NCBI RefSeq assembly: GCF_001420715.1
Contig: NZ_LJJC01000004.1
Coordinates: 124,149 to 188,148, forward strand
Length of the DNA: 64,000 nt
Origin: Heyndrickxia shackletonii
GTDB taxonomy: Bacteria; Bacillota; Bacilli; Bacillales; Bacillaceae_C
Reading direction: 5' to 3'
The position numbers were made by a program, and so were the translations under genes. How positions within the stretch are numbered: position 1 is the stretch's first letter; each line of letters opens with the position of its first letter. This document shows, piece by piece, positions 49,999-58,862 of this stretch. The notes under the pieces are model-generated. The model was given only the letters and a program-made list of their open reading frames with translations, did no database searches and was not told where the DNA came from.

Positions 49999-51114
49999 GT
50001 GAAAACTAGGGTAAATGAATTATTTATATATTTTTTTGAGGAACCGAATGTTGTATTTGTTTATAGAATTAGATCTCCTCGATATGTAACTGCAAGTAAC
50101 CTTTTACACAATGGGGGATGGGAAACATTTGAATTAGCCGATGGGGAAGCATTCGAGACGTTCCACCATGAAGAACGTAAACCGTTGGAAGGCCGAGGTT
50201 ATTTTATCAATCAAGAAGGCATCCAGATGATGGTGGAAAAAATAAATGAACAAATTCACATTCTCCGCAGCAAAACATTAAATGGAAACACAGGTGCCTA
50301 CCACCTTATTAGCTCAGAATCTGCTGCTGGATCCCTAAGAGTAGGGTTGGAAAGGCCAAAAACGGTTATTGGGTTTCCTGGTTTTGCTAACATTGGCCCG
50401 ATTTTGAATTTGGAAGGAAAAACAGGTCGTACCAATCGATATGAATGGTTTTTGGAAAATATAAATTTTCCCTTCGAGGATGCTTGGTACGAAAATCATT
50501 TTTCCAATACTCTTTATGAGATAGAGGATATTCCGGAGCATGCCCCTATTCACATCTGGTATGCCAATAATGCTGAGGAACAAACTTTCCTTCGTTTTGT
50601 CCTGTATTTATTGAAGAATAAACAAAATGATGTTTTCCTTCATAACTCTTTTGAATTGTATCTTGCTTATAAAATCCCCCCAGAAAATGTGGAGTACTAT
50701 TCCATACATTCAGGTGGTATTTCACCTGAACATTTTAAGTTTATTTTTCAAAAAGAAAAAACAGCAGCCCCTTTATCCTTAGAAGAAAGAGAGAAGTTTC
50801 ACCAAGAATGGGAAGAGCTTTCGAAAACAACGGGAGTTTTACGTGTCTGGATAGATGAAAAAATACAAACGGTGCCTGAAGATTATTTTGATACATTCAT
50901 ATTAAATTCTTTGAAGGAACTTCATCGCGAAAAAGGAGAAGACGAATTTATCAAGACTAATAGACTGATTGGGTATATGCTGGGAGAATTAGAAGAACCA
51001 ATTGGCGACTCTTTTTTGGAGTATAGAATTCGCCATTTAATCTACAGCGGAAAGTTTGATTTAAAAGGGATACCGAAATCGATGCATCATTATAGTGTTA
51101 GATTAAGGAAATAA
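49999..51114 (+). CDS. DUF1835/DUF3658 domain protein (about 371 aa)
   Basis: The middle has the DUF1835 features (IHIWYANNAEEQTFLRFVLYLL). The C-terminal ~90 residues have the DUF3658 pattern (DYFDTFILNSLKEL, IGYMLGELEEPIGDSFLEYRIRHLIYSGKFDLKG). The N-terminal ~150 residues are extra and unrecognised. Such proteins are widespread in Bacillaceae with no known activity. GTG 49999 or TTG 49996 both follow AAAGGGAG; GTG is slightly better spaced. Confidence 0.8.
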   Translation: MKTRVNELFIYFFEEPNVVFVYRIRSPRYVTASNLLHNGGWETFELADGEAFETFHHEERKPLEGRGYFINQEGIQMMVEKINEQIHILRSKTLNGNTGAYHLISSESAAGSLRVGLERPKTVIGFPGFANIGPILNLEGKTGRTNRYEWFLENINFPFEDAWYENHFSNTLYEIEDIPEHAPIHIWYANNAEEQTFLRFVLYLLKNKQNDVFLHNSFELYLAYKIPPENVEYYSIHSGGISPEHFKFIFQKEKTAAPLSLEEREKFHQEWEELSKTTGVLRVWIDEKIQTVPEDYFDTFILNSLKELHREKGEDEFIKTNRLIGYMLGELEEPIGDSFLEYRIRHLIYSGKFDLKGIPKSMHHYSVRLRK

Positions 51115-51192
51115 GTTTGCTGTTCAGCTTTTAGGAAGCTGAGCTTATTTTTATATATAATAATATATAAAAGAGATTGGAGGGGTATTTCG

Positions 51193-51717
51193 TTGAAAAG
51201 AATAGCTATTGATATGGATGAGGTAATGGCTGATTTCATCCCTAAACAACTAAAAATCTATAATCGGGATTATAACGAGAATCTAACTATTGATGATTTA
51301 AAGGGAAAAAAGTTGAGAGAGTTGCGCCCTCATATAAAGGAAGAACTCAGAAAGTATTTTCTGGATCCTACTTTTTTTCGGGATTTGGAGGTTATGAAGG
51401 ATAGTCAAGAAGTGATAAAAGAACTAAGTAAATCATACGAAATATTTATTACAACAGCAGCAATGGAGGTTCCGGCATCTTTTACTGCCAAGTATGAATG
51501 GTTGAAGGAGCATTTTGGCTTTTTAAATGATATGAATTTTGTGTTTTGCGGGGATAAAAGCATCATACATGCGGATTATCTGATTGATGACAATGCAAGG
51601 CATTTTAACCGTTTTATGGGACAAGGAATACTATTTACTGCTCCGCACAATATCAATGTCACAGGTTACGTTCGAGTAAATAATTGGCAAGATGTCAGGA
51701 AGTATTTTTTAGGGTAG
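51193..51717 (+). CDS. 5'(3')-deoxyribonucleotidase-like HAD phosphatase
   Basis: A 174-aa HAD-superfamily protein of the NT5C type. Motif I is AIDMDEVMADF (nucleophile and acid Asp), motif II TTAAM, a Lys in loop III, and motif IV DYLIDDNARHF. It would remove phosphate from (deoxy)nucleoside monophosphates. The TTG start has GGAGGGG upstream. Confidence 0.88.
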   Translation: MKRIAIDMDEVMADFIPKQLKIYNRDYNENLTIDDLKGKKLRELRPHIKEELRKYFLDPTFFRDLEVMKDSQEVIKELSKSYEIFITTAAMEVPASFTAKYEWLKEHFGFLNDMNFVFCGDKSIIHADYLIDDNARHFNRFMGQGILFTAPHNINVTGYVRVNNWQDVRKYFLG

Positions 51718-51725
51718 AAGTGTCA

Positions 51726-51757
51726 AAACAAAAAGCTTCGGTTGCACACCGAAGCTT
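51726..51757 (-). terminator. Terminator of the NlpC/P60 gene
   Basis: AAGCTTCGGT-TGCAC-ACCGAAGCTT; on the minus strand it is followed by TTTTGTTTTG. Confidence 0.85.
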
Positions 51758-51769
51758 AATTTCTCTATA

Positions 51770-52216
51770 TTATATGTGCTTTGCACCGACATAAAGCGGT
51801 TTCCAATATGGATTGCTCAATGTCGTAATAGAAACACCCTTTGAAGAAGAAGCGTTAATAAACTTTCCGCTGCCAAGATAGATTCCGACATGTGATGGTT
51901 TTGCTGCTTTACTTTGAGCGAAAAATACTAAATCTCCAGCTTGTAAAGTTTTTGAACGAGTTCCCTTATGAAACATATCCGCTGCTGTTCTTGGGAGTGC
52001 TACGCCAGCTTTTCCGTAAGAATATTTTACAAGACCTGAACAATCAAATCCTGATGGACTTGTGCCGCCCCAACGATATGGAACACCAAGATTACTTTTT
52101 GCAACAGAAATCGCCTTAGTGTTGTAAGACGCAGCTTCTGCGTTTAGACCTTTTGCTGAAAATCCAAAAGTAAGCGCGGCTGCTATTACTACAGTAGAGA
52201 TGACCTTTTTTATCAT
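51770..52216 (-). CDS. Secreted NlpC/P60 peptidoglycan endopeptidase
   Basis: A 148-aa protein with a signal peptide (MIKKVISTVVIAAALTFGFS, cleavage near AEA-AS) and one NlpC/P60 domain. The catalytic Cys59 is in FDCSGLV, His109 in PSHVGIYLG, and the third polar residue is Asn121. It cleaves gamma-D-Glu-(L)-meso-DAP links or similar. There are no LysM or SH3 cell-wall-binding domains, so it is a minimal form. GGAGG lies upstream. Confidence 0.93.
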   Translation of the reverse strand: MIKKVISTVVIAAALTFGFSAKGLNAEAASYNTKAISVAKSNLGVPYRWGGTSPSGFDCSGLVKYSYGKAGVALPRTAADMFHKGTRSKTLQAGDLVFFAQSKAAKPSHVGIYLGSGKFINASSSKGVSITTLSNPYWKPLYVGAKHI

Positions 52217-52404
52217 GCTGTTGAACCTCCTGATGTTGTTTGTTATCTCTACTATACAAGTATTTGCATAACCGCGTCTTCACAGGGGGTTTACAGTTAT
52301 ATTACATAATGTGACAGAGTTTGACACCGATTCTAAATGTTCTGATAAATAGTTGCTTTTTGAAAGATTTGATACACATTTGTAAGAAGTTAAAAAAAGT
52401 CAAA

Positions 52405-52434
52405 TAAAAAAGACCAAACCATCAAGGCTTGATC
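52405..52434 (-). terminator. Terminator of the FMN reductase gene
   Basis: On the minus strand, GATCAAGCC-TTGAT-GGTTTGGTC (two G-U pairs) then TTTTTTAT. Confidence 0.75.
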
Positions 52435-52442
52435 CGTGTATC

Positions 52443-52991
52443 TTAGTATCCTTTTGTTTGCTCAATCCAATTAATATAATTTTCCACAACGGAATCGATG
52501 AATTGGATTGTAGCCTCATCTACCAGTTCTCCTGTTTCATCTATTTTGCTTTGAATCGCACCGATAAATACTTCGTTTCCAGGTAAAGTGAGAGCAGAGA
52601 CACCAGGTGAATTCATAATTTGGCGAAGATGCATTTGAGCGCGCACTGTACCTAATACTCCGCCTGATCCGCCAGCAATCATTACTGGTTTGTGTACCAA
52701 TACTCTATCTACCCTTGAGAACCAATCAATCGCATTTTTTAATACAGCCGGAATAGAATGATTGTATTCAGGTGTAACAATGAGAACACCATCACTTTCA
52801 AGCACTTTAGCTTTGATGTCTTTTACAATTGCAGGTGGTTCAAGCTCATCGTCCTGATTGTACATAGGAAGCTCTTCAATTGGCAAAATTTCAATATCCA
52901 GTTTACCTTGATAGCGCTTTTGCATATATAAAGCAAGCTTTTTATTATAGGATTCTTTACGATTACTTCCAACTAATGCTACTATTTTCAT
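52443..52991 (-). CDS. NAD(P)H-dependent FMN reductase
   Basis: A 182-aa flavodoxin-fold reductase. The FMN-phosphate loop is VGSNRKESYNKKLA, the second FMN loop is TPEYNHSIPAVLKNAIDW, and GGSGGVLGTVRAQMHLR follows. It belongs to the YhdA/YieF (azo/chromate/quinone reductase) group. GGAGGG precedes the ATG. Confidence 0.92.
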   Translation of the reverse strand: MKIVALVGSNRKESYNKKLALYMQKRYQGKLDIEILPIEELPMYNQDDELEPPAIVKDIKAKVLESDGVLIVTPEYNHSIPAVLKNAIDWFSRVDRVLVHKPVMIAGGSGGVLGTVRAQMHLRQIMNSPGVSALTLPGNEVFIGAIQSKIDETGELVDEATIQFIDSVVENYINWIEQTKGY

Positions 52992-53069
52992 TTGAAATTC
53001 CCTCCTGTTGATTCGATTACAAAAAGTAACTAACTGTTAATATTATATCATCGATTTTTAAAAAATCAA

Positions 53070-53930
53070 TCAAACTGCCGGAGGACCAAATTTTCCTGCA
53101 TGGTAGTCACGGAATGCTTGCTGGATTTCTTCCATCGTATTCATGACAAATGGTCCATAGGCAACTACTTCTTCATTAATAGGAACTCCTGAATAAATTA
53201 ATACTTTTGACCGTGTGTTGGCTTTGATGACAAGTTCACTGCTTCCGGATCCCTTTTCATTATAGGTAAGGGTAGCTGCACTTGTTTTTTCTAAAGTAGT
53301 TTTGCTTTTTCCAAATTCAAGCTCTCCTGAAAGAACATAGAGGAAAGCATTATGGTTTTCCGGTAAAACATGTGAGTAGGATGCTCCCGCAGAAAAACTA
53401 ATTTCGGCCATCGTTATCGGGACTAAACTTTCCATAGGACCTTTTACACCTGCTAAATCCCCGGAATACACCTTTATACGACCGCCGTCAAAGGGTACCT
53501 CTGGAGCATTCTCCACATAAATATTTTGATAAGATGTTTTCGTGTTTTTCAATGATTTAGGGAGATTCAACCATAATTGGAGGGTATGGATTAGGTCATC
53601 ATCAACCGCTTCCTCTGCATGTCTTGCTGCCCATCCTGCGTTCATATACTGAACATCGCCTGACTCCAATATCGAATGTCCGCCATGATTATCAATATGT
53701 TCGAGTCGTCCATCCACCACATAAGTAATTGTTTGAAAACCGCGGTGCGGATGATCGGAAAAGGTTCCTCGTTTAAACCAATCCTCTGCCATTAATATAA
53801 ATGGATCAAATTCCTTTTGTTTTTCAGGGTGTAATACCCATCCCTGCTGAACATGCGGATATCCGTTTTGATTATATTGAACATTCCAATGGTTTTTTAT
53901 ATCTCTTTGAAAGATAGAATGATCTCTCAT
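53070..53930 (-). CDS. Pirin-family protein
   Basis: A 286-aa bicupin. The N-terminal metal site is DHPHRGFQTITYVVDGRLEHIDNHG with the usual His/His/His/Glu pattern, and the C-terminal segment is GPFVMNTMEEIQQAFRDY. Bacterial pirins include quercetinases; the substrate is unknown. The start is set at the ATG at 53930 (MRDHSIFQRD), with AAGG 8 nt upstream; the frame extends 15 codons earlier. Confidence 0.92.
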   Translation of the reverse strand: MRDHSIFQRDIKNHWNVQYNQNGYPHVQQGWVLHPEKQKEFDPFILMAEDWFKRGTFSDHPHRGFQTITYVVDGRLEHIDNHGGHSILESGDVQYMNAGWAARHAEEAVDDDLIHTLQLWLNLPKSLKNTKTSYQNIYVENAPEVPFDGGRIKVYSGDLAGVKGPMESLVPITMAEISFSAGASYSHVLPENHNAFLYVLSGELEFGKSKTTLEKTSAATLTYNEKGSGSSELVIKANTRSKVLIYSGVPINEEVVAYGPFVMNTMEEIQQAFRDYHAGKFGPPAV

Positions 53931-54052
53931 TATGATTGCCTTCTTTCGGATTTTTAAATTACCTTTATGATACACATACCGAAGAAAAATGGAAAATATA
54001 TTGATTTAACCTCATAAGCTTTTGAAAGATTTTAGAAAAATTGAAAAATTAT

Positions 54053-54111
54053 TTGACAGAAAAACTAACCATCGGTTATATTATAACCAACGGTTAGTAA
54101 CCAATGGTTAG
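54053..54111 (+). promoter_or_regulatory. tetR operon promoter with three TetR operator palindromes
   Basis: TTGACA (54053-54058) and TATATT (54077-54082) bracket the first of three boxes of form TAACCAnnGGTTA: 54066-54078, 54084-54096 and 54098-54110. Centres are 18 and 14 nt apart. This is strong evidence for autorepression by the TetR protein encoded next. Confidence 0.88.
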
Positions 54112-54147
54112 TTTTTAAAAAGTGACGAAGAATAGTGAGGAATTAAA

Positions 54148-54786
54148 ATGCCCAGTAAACAGGATCAACGATCGGAGGAGACGAAAAATAGTATTTTACA
54201 TGCTGCAAGCAAGCTTTTCGCGAAAAATGGTTATGATCATGTGACCATGCGGGAAATCGCCAAAGAAGCAGGATGCTCTCATACCACCATCTATATTTAT
54301 TTCAAGGATAAAGAAGCCTTGCTTCACAAGCTTTCCATGCCTGTATTGCAGGATTTGAAGGAGAAAATGGAGACTATTTCTTCAACTGCCAACATAACTT
54401 CTGAAGAAAAGTTGAAGGAGATTAGCAGAGAATTTATCCATTTTTGTCTACTCAATCGGAGTATGTACACTATTTTTATTTCAGCAAAATCTTCCAGAGT
54501 GGATGTGGAAGAAACAGATTCGGAAATTAACAAACTACGATTGGAAATATTTAAGATCATCAGAGAGGGAATCCAAAAATGTCTTTCCATGGATGACGGT
54601 GAGCAAGTTTTAGCATTTTCACGCATTTTTTTCTTTAACATTCAAGGTATTGTTGCCACTTATTCCTATCCGCACGAACCAATAGAGGTATTAATGGAAA
54701 GATTAACCCCTACTTTTGATGAAGCAGTGGAGATTCTTCTTTTAGGATTTAAAGAAAAATTAAAACAAAGGGGCGATAAAAAATGA
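54148..54786 (+). CDS. TetR/AcrR-family repressor
   Basis: A 212-aa regulator. The N-terminal HTH is complete (TKNSILHAASKLFAKNGYDHVTMREIAKEAGCSHTTIYIYFKDKEALL), followed by a helical ligand domain. It overlaps the MBL hydrolase gene in an ATGA junction. The operators upstream make self-control very likely. The effector is unknown. Confidence 0.95.
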   Translation: MPSKQDQRSEETKNSILHAASKLFAKNGYDHVTMREIAKEAGCSHTTIYIYFKDKEALLHKLSMPVLQDLKEKMETISSTANITSEEKLKEISREFIHFCLLNRSMYTIFISAKSSRVDVEETDSEINKLRLEIFKIIREGIQKCLSMDDGEQVLAFSRIFFFNIQGIVATYSYPHEPIEVLMERLTPTFDEAVEILLLGFKEKLKQRGDKK

Positions 54787-55469
54787 AAGTGGAACAAATT
54801 TCTGAGCATATTTGGAGTTTGAAAACGTGGATGATTATTCCTATTCACGTGTGGCTTGTTGCTGATGAAAATGGAGTGACGCTCGTCGATGCAGGAATTC
54901 CCTCGATGGCAAAAGGCATTCTAAAAACTATCGAAAGAATCCAAAGAGGGCCACTCCAAACCGTTTTGTTAACTCATGGTCATTCGGATCATGTAGGTGC
55001 TTTAAACGTTATTTTAAAGGAAAAAAATGTCCCCGTGTATGCACATTCAGTAGAAATTCCTTATATGGAAGGTGACCTTCCTTATCCGAGAAGAAAAAAG
55101 GCCGCACAATCTGTTAGTAAGGGGATAACCAAAGCGTTACCGGTAGATAAACAGGGGAATCTTCAAAGTATTGCTGGCTTAACTCCTTATCATACTCCGG
55201 GTCATTCACCTGGTCATATTGCTTATTATCATGAAGAAGATCAAGTATTGTTAGCGGGTGATTTATTTACATCCAAAAAAGGTCAGCTTCAAAAACCGAT
55301 GGCAATGTTTACTGCTGATATGGAGGAAGCCGTAAACAGTAGCAGGATTATTGAGCAGCTGCAACCAAAACGATTAGAAGTATGTCATGGAAATTCGGTC
55401 CTTCAACCTGCGGGTCAAATACAGATCTATATTCAACAGATGAGTCAAAATCTTAATTTGGTTCGATAG
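54783..55469 (+). CDS. Metallo-beta-lactamase-fold hydrolase
   Basis: A 228-aa MBL-fold enzyme with the metal-binding HxHxDH motif T-H-G-H-S-D-H (H65, H67, D69, H70), a later GHSPGH and the LLAGDLF Asp. It is a broad class that includes lactonases, glyoxalases and thioesterases. Coupled to tetR, so its substrate may be the TetR inducer. Resistance is not implied. Confidence 0.92.
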   Translation: MKVEQISEHIWSLKTWMIIPIHVWLVADENGVTLVDAGIPSMAKGILKTIERIQRGPLQTVLLTHGHSDHVGALNVILKEKNVPVYAHSVEIPYMEGDLPYPRRKKAAQSVSKGITKALPVDKQGNLQSIAGLTPYHTPGHSPGHIAYYHEEDQVLLAGDLFTSKKGQLQKPMAMFTADMEEAVNSSRIIEQLQPKRLEVCHGNSVLQPAGQIQIYIQQMSQNLNLVR

Positions 55470-55478
55470 GGGTGTAAA

Positions 55479-55811
55479 ATGTTTTCATATATCCTAATGG
55501 CAATCATTTTTCTTGTCGAGATAGTTGCTTTGGTTGCGTATGGTTATTGGGGTTTCCACATAGGGAAAGGAATAGGAATGAAGATGGTACTTGGAATTGG
55601 AACACCTCTGCTAGTTGCCTTCTTTTGGGGGCTATTTCTCGCACCGAAGGCAACGATTCCTGTAAATGTCCCATTAAGAATTTTTCTAAAACTGATAGTA
55701 TTTGGTTTAGCTTCTGTAGCGGTATATGCAACTGGAAGGCATATTTTAGCAGGAGACTTTCTTGTAGTAGCAATTATTGTTCTAATTCTTGATAATGTAT
55801 TGGAAATATAA
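55479..55811 (+). CDS. YrdB-like (DUF2568) membrane protein
   Basis: A 110-aa, four-helix membrane protein with the DUF2568 motifs EIVALVAYGYWG, GIGTPLLVAFFWGLFLAPKAT and the RxxLK-type third helix. It is the third gene of the TetR operon, 9 nt after the hydrolase. Function unknown. Confidence 0.88.
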   Translation: MFSYILMAIIFLVEIVALVAYGYWGFHIGKGIGMKMVLGIGTPLLVAFFWGLFLAPKATIPVNVPLRIFLKLIVFGLASVAVYATGRHILAGDFLVVAIIVLILDNVLEI

Positions 55812-55850
55812 AAAAGGATCAGTGAAATCCTTCACTGACCTTTATTTTTT
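55811..55850. terminator. Bidirectional terminator between tetR operon and opuF
   Basis: AAAGG-a-TCAGTGAA-ATCC-TTCACTGA-c-CTTT with ATTTTTT on the plus side and TTTTTTAT on the minus side. It overlaps the opuFB stop region. Confidence 0.85.
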
Positions 55851-57404
55851 CAGCAATCCCTCATCCATTAAAAATTGATGGGCTACCTCTTTATACGTTT
55901 TCTTATGAATATCTACTTCTGCGTTTAATTCCTGCATTTTTTTGTCAGAGATTTTTCCAGCGAGTAAATTCAGTACTTTTTTCAGTTCTGGATGTTCCTT
56001 AAGAACCTCACCTCTTACTAATGGTACCGCATTATATGGAGGAAATACATGTTTATCATCTTCTAATACCTGCAGGTTGAAAGCTGGTATTCGGCCATCC
56101 GTTGTATAAGCATCAATGACGTCTGCCTTATGATTTTTGGCTGCACTATAAATGATGCCGGAATCCATTGCTTGAGTTTTCCCGAACTCGATTCCATAGG
56201 CTTTTTTCAAGCCCGGATATCCATCATCGCGTTCCAGAAATTCCGGTTCAGAAGCAAGTATTAATTCGGGTGCCTTTTCTGCTAAATCAGAAATGGTTTT
56301 GACATTCCATTTTTTTGCATCTTCTTTGCGAATCGTAAGAGAATAGGTGTTATTAAATCCAATTGGGTCTAACCAAATGAGGTTGTATTTTTCTTTAAAA
56401 CGCTTTTTTACATAATTGTATACTTTGTCAGGGTCAGTTGAATCAATATCTTCCTTTAAATAATTCATTAATCCTGTACCTGTATACTCGACACTGATAT
56501 CATAGTCGCCTTTTTTCAACCCTTGGAATACAGCTGCTGAGCCGCTGATGAACGATTGTTTATCGACTTTTAGATCCGTTCGATTTTCGATTAGTTCTTT
56601 ATAGATATTGACTAAAATCTCTTGTTCCGTAAAGCTTTTTCCGGTAATGGTAATAGAATTTTTACTATTGACTGCTTTTACGACCCCAATCGTAATTCCG
56701 GTAATAAGGACGGCAGCAGCTACAGAAGCGGCAACCCATTTCTTTGCTTTTGATATCTTTTTTTTCGTACCAGGTTTCGCTGCATTCTCAAATCGTTTCA
56801 GAATCATATCGAATAATATAGCGATTAATGCAGATGGGAGTGCCCCAGTAATAATCAGTCCGGAGTTATAGGTTTGCAAACCACGGAAAATTAAATCTCC
56901 TAAACCGCCGGCTCCGATTAAACCTGCAATAGTAGCCACCCCGACAACCATAACGGCGGCAGTGCGAATACCACCCATAATAACGTTTAAAGCGAGGGGA
57001 AGCTCAATTTTCCAAAGAACCTGTCTGCTAGTCATTCCCATCCCGATACCTGCTTCAACCGTACTGCTGTTCACGTTCATAATACCTAAATACGTATTAC
57101 GAAGGATTGGCAATAAACCATAGATGGTTAAAGCAATAATGGCGGGCGGTTTACCTGTTCCGATAAAGGGAACTAGAAAAACAAGCAGGGCAAGACTTGG
57201 GATGGTTTGCAGTGCTGCGGTGATTCCAATAACAATATCTGCAACCTTTTTATGGCGGGTAAGGAAGATTCCAAGCGGAACGGCAATGACAATAGCGATA
57301 ATAATAGAAACTAGGGATAAATAAATATGCTCAACTAGTAAACTACCAACTTCCGGTAAACGATTGATAAAAACATCTTTTAACTCATTCCATAAACTAT
57401 TAAT
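55842..57404 (-). CDS. opuFB: Osmoprotectant transporter, fused permease and substrate-binding protein (OpuFB-like), apparent ATT start
   Basis: The permease domain (1-~210) has SLWNELKDVFINRLPEVG at its start and helices to about residue 205. A second membrane anchor follows (AAAVLITGITIGVVKAV), then an OpuAC/ProX-like binding domain (NSITITGKSFTEQEILV...). This fusion is the OpuF type. The first ATG/GTG/TTG in frame is at 57113, but the frame runs continuously upstream with permease homology. Only ATT at 57404 (MINSLW..., 520 aa) stands 8 nt after GGGAGGG. It begins just after the opuFA stop. Confidence 0.88.
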   Translation of the reverse strand: MNSLWNELKDVFINRLPEVGSLLVEHIYLSLVSIIIAIVIAVPLGIFLTRHKKVADIVIGITAALQTIPSLALLVFLVPFIGTGKPPAIIALTIYGLLPILRNTYLGIMNVNSSTVEAGIGMGMTSRQVLWKIELPLALNVIMGGIRTAAVMVVGVATIAGLIGAGGLGDLIFRGLQTYNSGLIITGALPSALIAILFDMILKRFENAAKPGTKKKISKAKKWVAASVAAAVLITGITIGVVKAVNSKNSITITGKSFTEQEILVNIYKELIENRTDLKVDKQSFISGSAAVFQGLKKGDYDISVEYTGTGLMNYLKEDIDSTDPDKVYNYVKKRFKEKYNLIWLDPIGFNNTYSLTIRKEDAKKWNVKTISDLAEKAPELILASEPEFLERDDGYPGLKKAYGIEFGKTQAMDSGIIYSAAKNHKADVIDAYTTDGRIPAFNLQVLEDDKHVFPPYNAVPLVRGEVLKEHPELKKVLNLLAGKISDKKMQELNAEVDIHKKTYKEVAHQFLMDEGLLKK

Positions 57405-57406
57405 AT

Positions 57407-58537
57407 CTAGATCCCTCCCATTGAATCGTCAAAACGATCCGTGACAAATTTTACGATGCTGGAACGATTGATAATTCCTTTTACCTTTTGGTTATGGTCG
57501 ATGACAGGTACAAAACCATATGGAGAGTCATTGACTAATTGAATAGCCTTTTCGGGATTTTCATTCGGTGTAATAGTGGGAATGTCCTTTTGGATGAGAT
57601 CCATCAATGTTAATTGTTCATTTCCGTATGCACGTCGCATATCCCATATATTGACGACTCCAAAATAGTGGTGATCTTTATCCACAATAATTAAATTATC
57701 CACTCGTTTTTGACGCATGATTTTTACTGCTTCAGCAAGTCCGCGTGAAGGATAAGCAGTGATCGGGGGAACCATGAGTTGTTCTATTTCAGGAAGGCTA
57801 GTGGAGTTCTGCAGGCGATCTTCACCAATAAATTGACGAACAAATTCATTAGCAGGATGTCTTAAAATCGTTTCAGGTTTGTCAATTTGAACAATTTCTC
57901 CATCTTTCATAATACAAATTCGATCAGCAATCTTTAATGCCTCATCCATATCATGTGTAACAAAGACAATGGTTTTCTTGATTTCCTGCTGAAGTCTGAT
58001 TAACTCTTCCTGTAATTGTTCACGACTGATCGGATCTAGTGCACTGAAGGGTTCATCCATTAATATAATGTCTGGATCTGCTGCTAAAGCTCTAATTACG
58101 CCAATTCGCTGCTGCTGCCCACCGGATAATTCATCCGGGAATCGATCCCCTAAGATGTTCGGATCAAGCCCTACCATTTTCATAAGTTCATCCACTTTGT
58201 CCTTGTACTTTGCCTCATCCCATTTTTTCAGCTTTGGAACTAACGCAACATTTTCCCTGATTGTCATATGCGGCATTAACCCAATTTGTTGAATAACGTA
58301 ACCGATATTCCGTCTAAGCTCGACGGGGTTTTGCTGTTTAATGCTTTCTCCGTTGATGGTTATTTCGCCACTGGTCGGTTCGATAATTCGATTAATCATC
58401 TTCATCGTGGTGGTTTTCCCACACCCACTCGGACCAATCAGAACAAGCAACTCATTGTCCTTGATCGTGAAATTCAAATTCTTAATGGCCAAATAGCCAC
58501 CATCGTATTGTTTGGAAACATTTTTAAATTTTATCAA
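57407..58537 (-). CDS. opuFA: Osmoprotectant transporter ATP-binding protein with CBS domains (OpuFA-like)
   Basis: A 376-aa ABC ATPase: Walker A GPSGCGKTT, signature LSGGQQQR, Walker B IILMDEP and switch His THD. Two CBS domains follow from ~250 (ITAYPSRGLAEAVKIMRQKRVDNLIIVD, IINRSSIVKFV), as in OpuCA/OpuBA, where they sense ionic strength or c-di-AMP. The TTG start follows GGAGGTGAG. With opuFB it imports glycine betaine-type solutes for osmoprotection. Confidence 0.93.
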   Translation of the reverse strand: MIKFKNVSKQYDGGYLAIKNLNFTIKDNELLVLIGPSGCGKTTTMKMINRIIEPTSGEITINGESIKQQNPVELRRNIGYVIQQIGLMPHMTIRENVALVPKLKKWDEAKYKDKVDELMKMVGLDPNILGDRFPDELSGGQQQRIGVIRALAADPDIILMDEPFSALDPISREQLQEELIRLQQEIKKTIVFVTHDMDEALKIADRICIMKDGEIVQIDKPETILRHPANEFVRQFIGEDRLQNSTSLPEIEQLMVPPITAYPSRGLAEAVKIMRQKRVDNLIIVDKDHHYFGVVNIWDMRRAYGNEQLTLMDLIQKDIPTITPNENPEKAIQLVNDSPYGFVPVIDHNQKVKGIINRSSIVKFVTDRFDDSMGGI

Positions 58538-58560
58538 TGCTCACACTCACCTCCAGTGTT

Positions 58561-58612
58561 TTTTACCCTAATATTTTTGGCGGTAAACATGAATTTGAAA
58601 TTTTGGGTAAAA
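58561..58612. promoter_or_regulatory. Inverted repeat upstream of opuFA
   Basis: TTTTACCC (58561-58568) and GGGTAAAA (58605-58612), 36 nt apart, lie where the opuF promoter should be. A candidate operator pair; no GbsR-like regulator is adjacent. Confidence 0.35.
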
Positions 58613-58638
58613 GGTTTGGGTAGGAATTGGAGTATGGT

Positions 58639-58810
58639 GCTGAAAAATAAGGAGAAAACGCTGAACTTTTTGAGTGAAACGCAGAAAAAATAGGTAAGAA
58701 TGCTGAAGTCGAAGAGGAATGCTGAAAAAAATGATGAGAGTGCTGAAAAATGAGGGGAAAACGCTGAACTTTTGGATAACAGTGCTGAACTATTAGATAG
58801 AAATGTAGAA
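58639..58810. repeat. Degenerate tandem repeat, 21-nt period
   Basis: Nine units beginning GCTGAA (or GCAGAA, GTAGAA) start at 58639, 58660, 58681, 58702, 58721, 58742, 58763, 58784 and 58805; all steps are 21 nt except one of 19. Pairs of units are nearly identical, for example AGGAGAAAACGCTGAACTTTT against GGGGAAAACGCTGAACTTTT. It fills the space between the divergent opuF operon and the GNAT gene. Confidence 0.85.
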
Positions 58811-58862
58811 AAATTTAAAAAGGATATCTTGTAAGAAAATAGAATAGTTTAAAAGGAATACA

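Noticed and set aside
54783-55469. Metallo-beta-lactamase resistance gene
   Set aside because: Only the general MBL fold is shown; no features of true class B lactamases.
58286-58693. 135-residue plus-strand ORF opposite the opuFA start
   Set aside because: It is antisense to opuFA and ends in the 21-nt repeat tract; no ribosome binding site.
58639-58810. CRISPR array
   Set aside because: Units are contiguous 21-mers with no spacers, and no cas genes are near.
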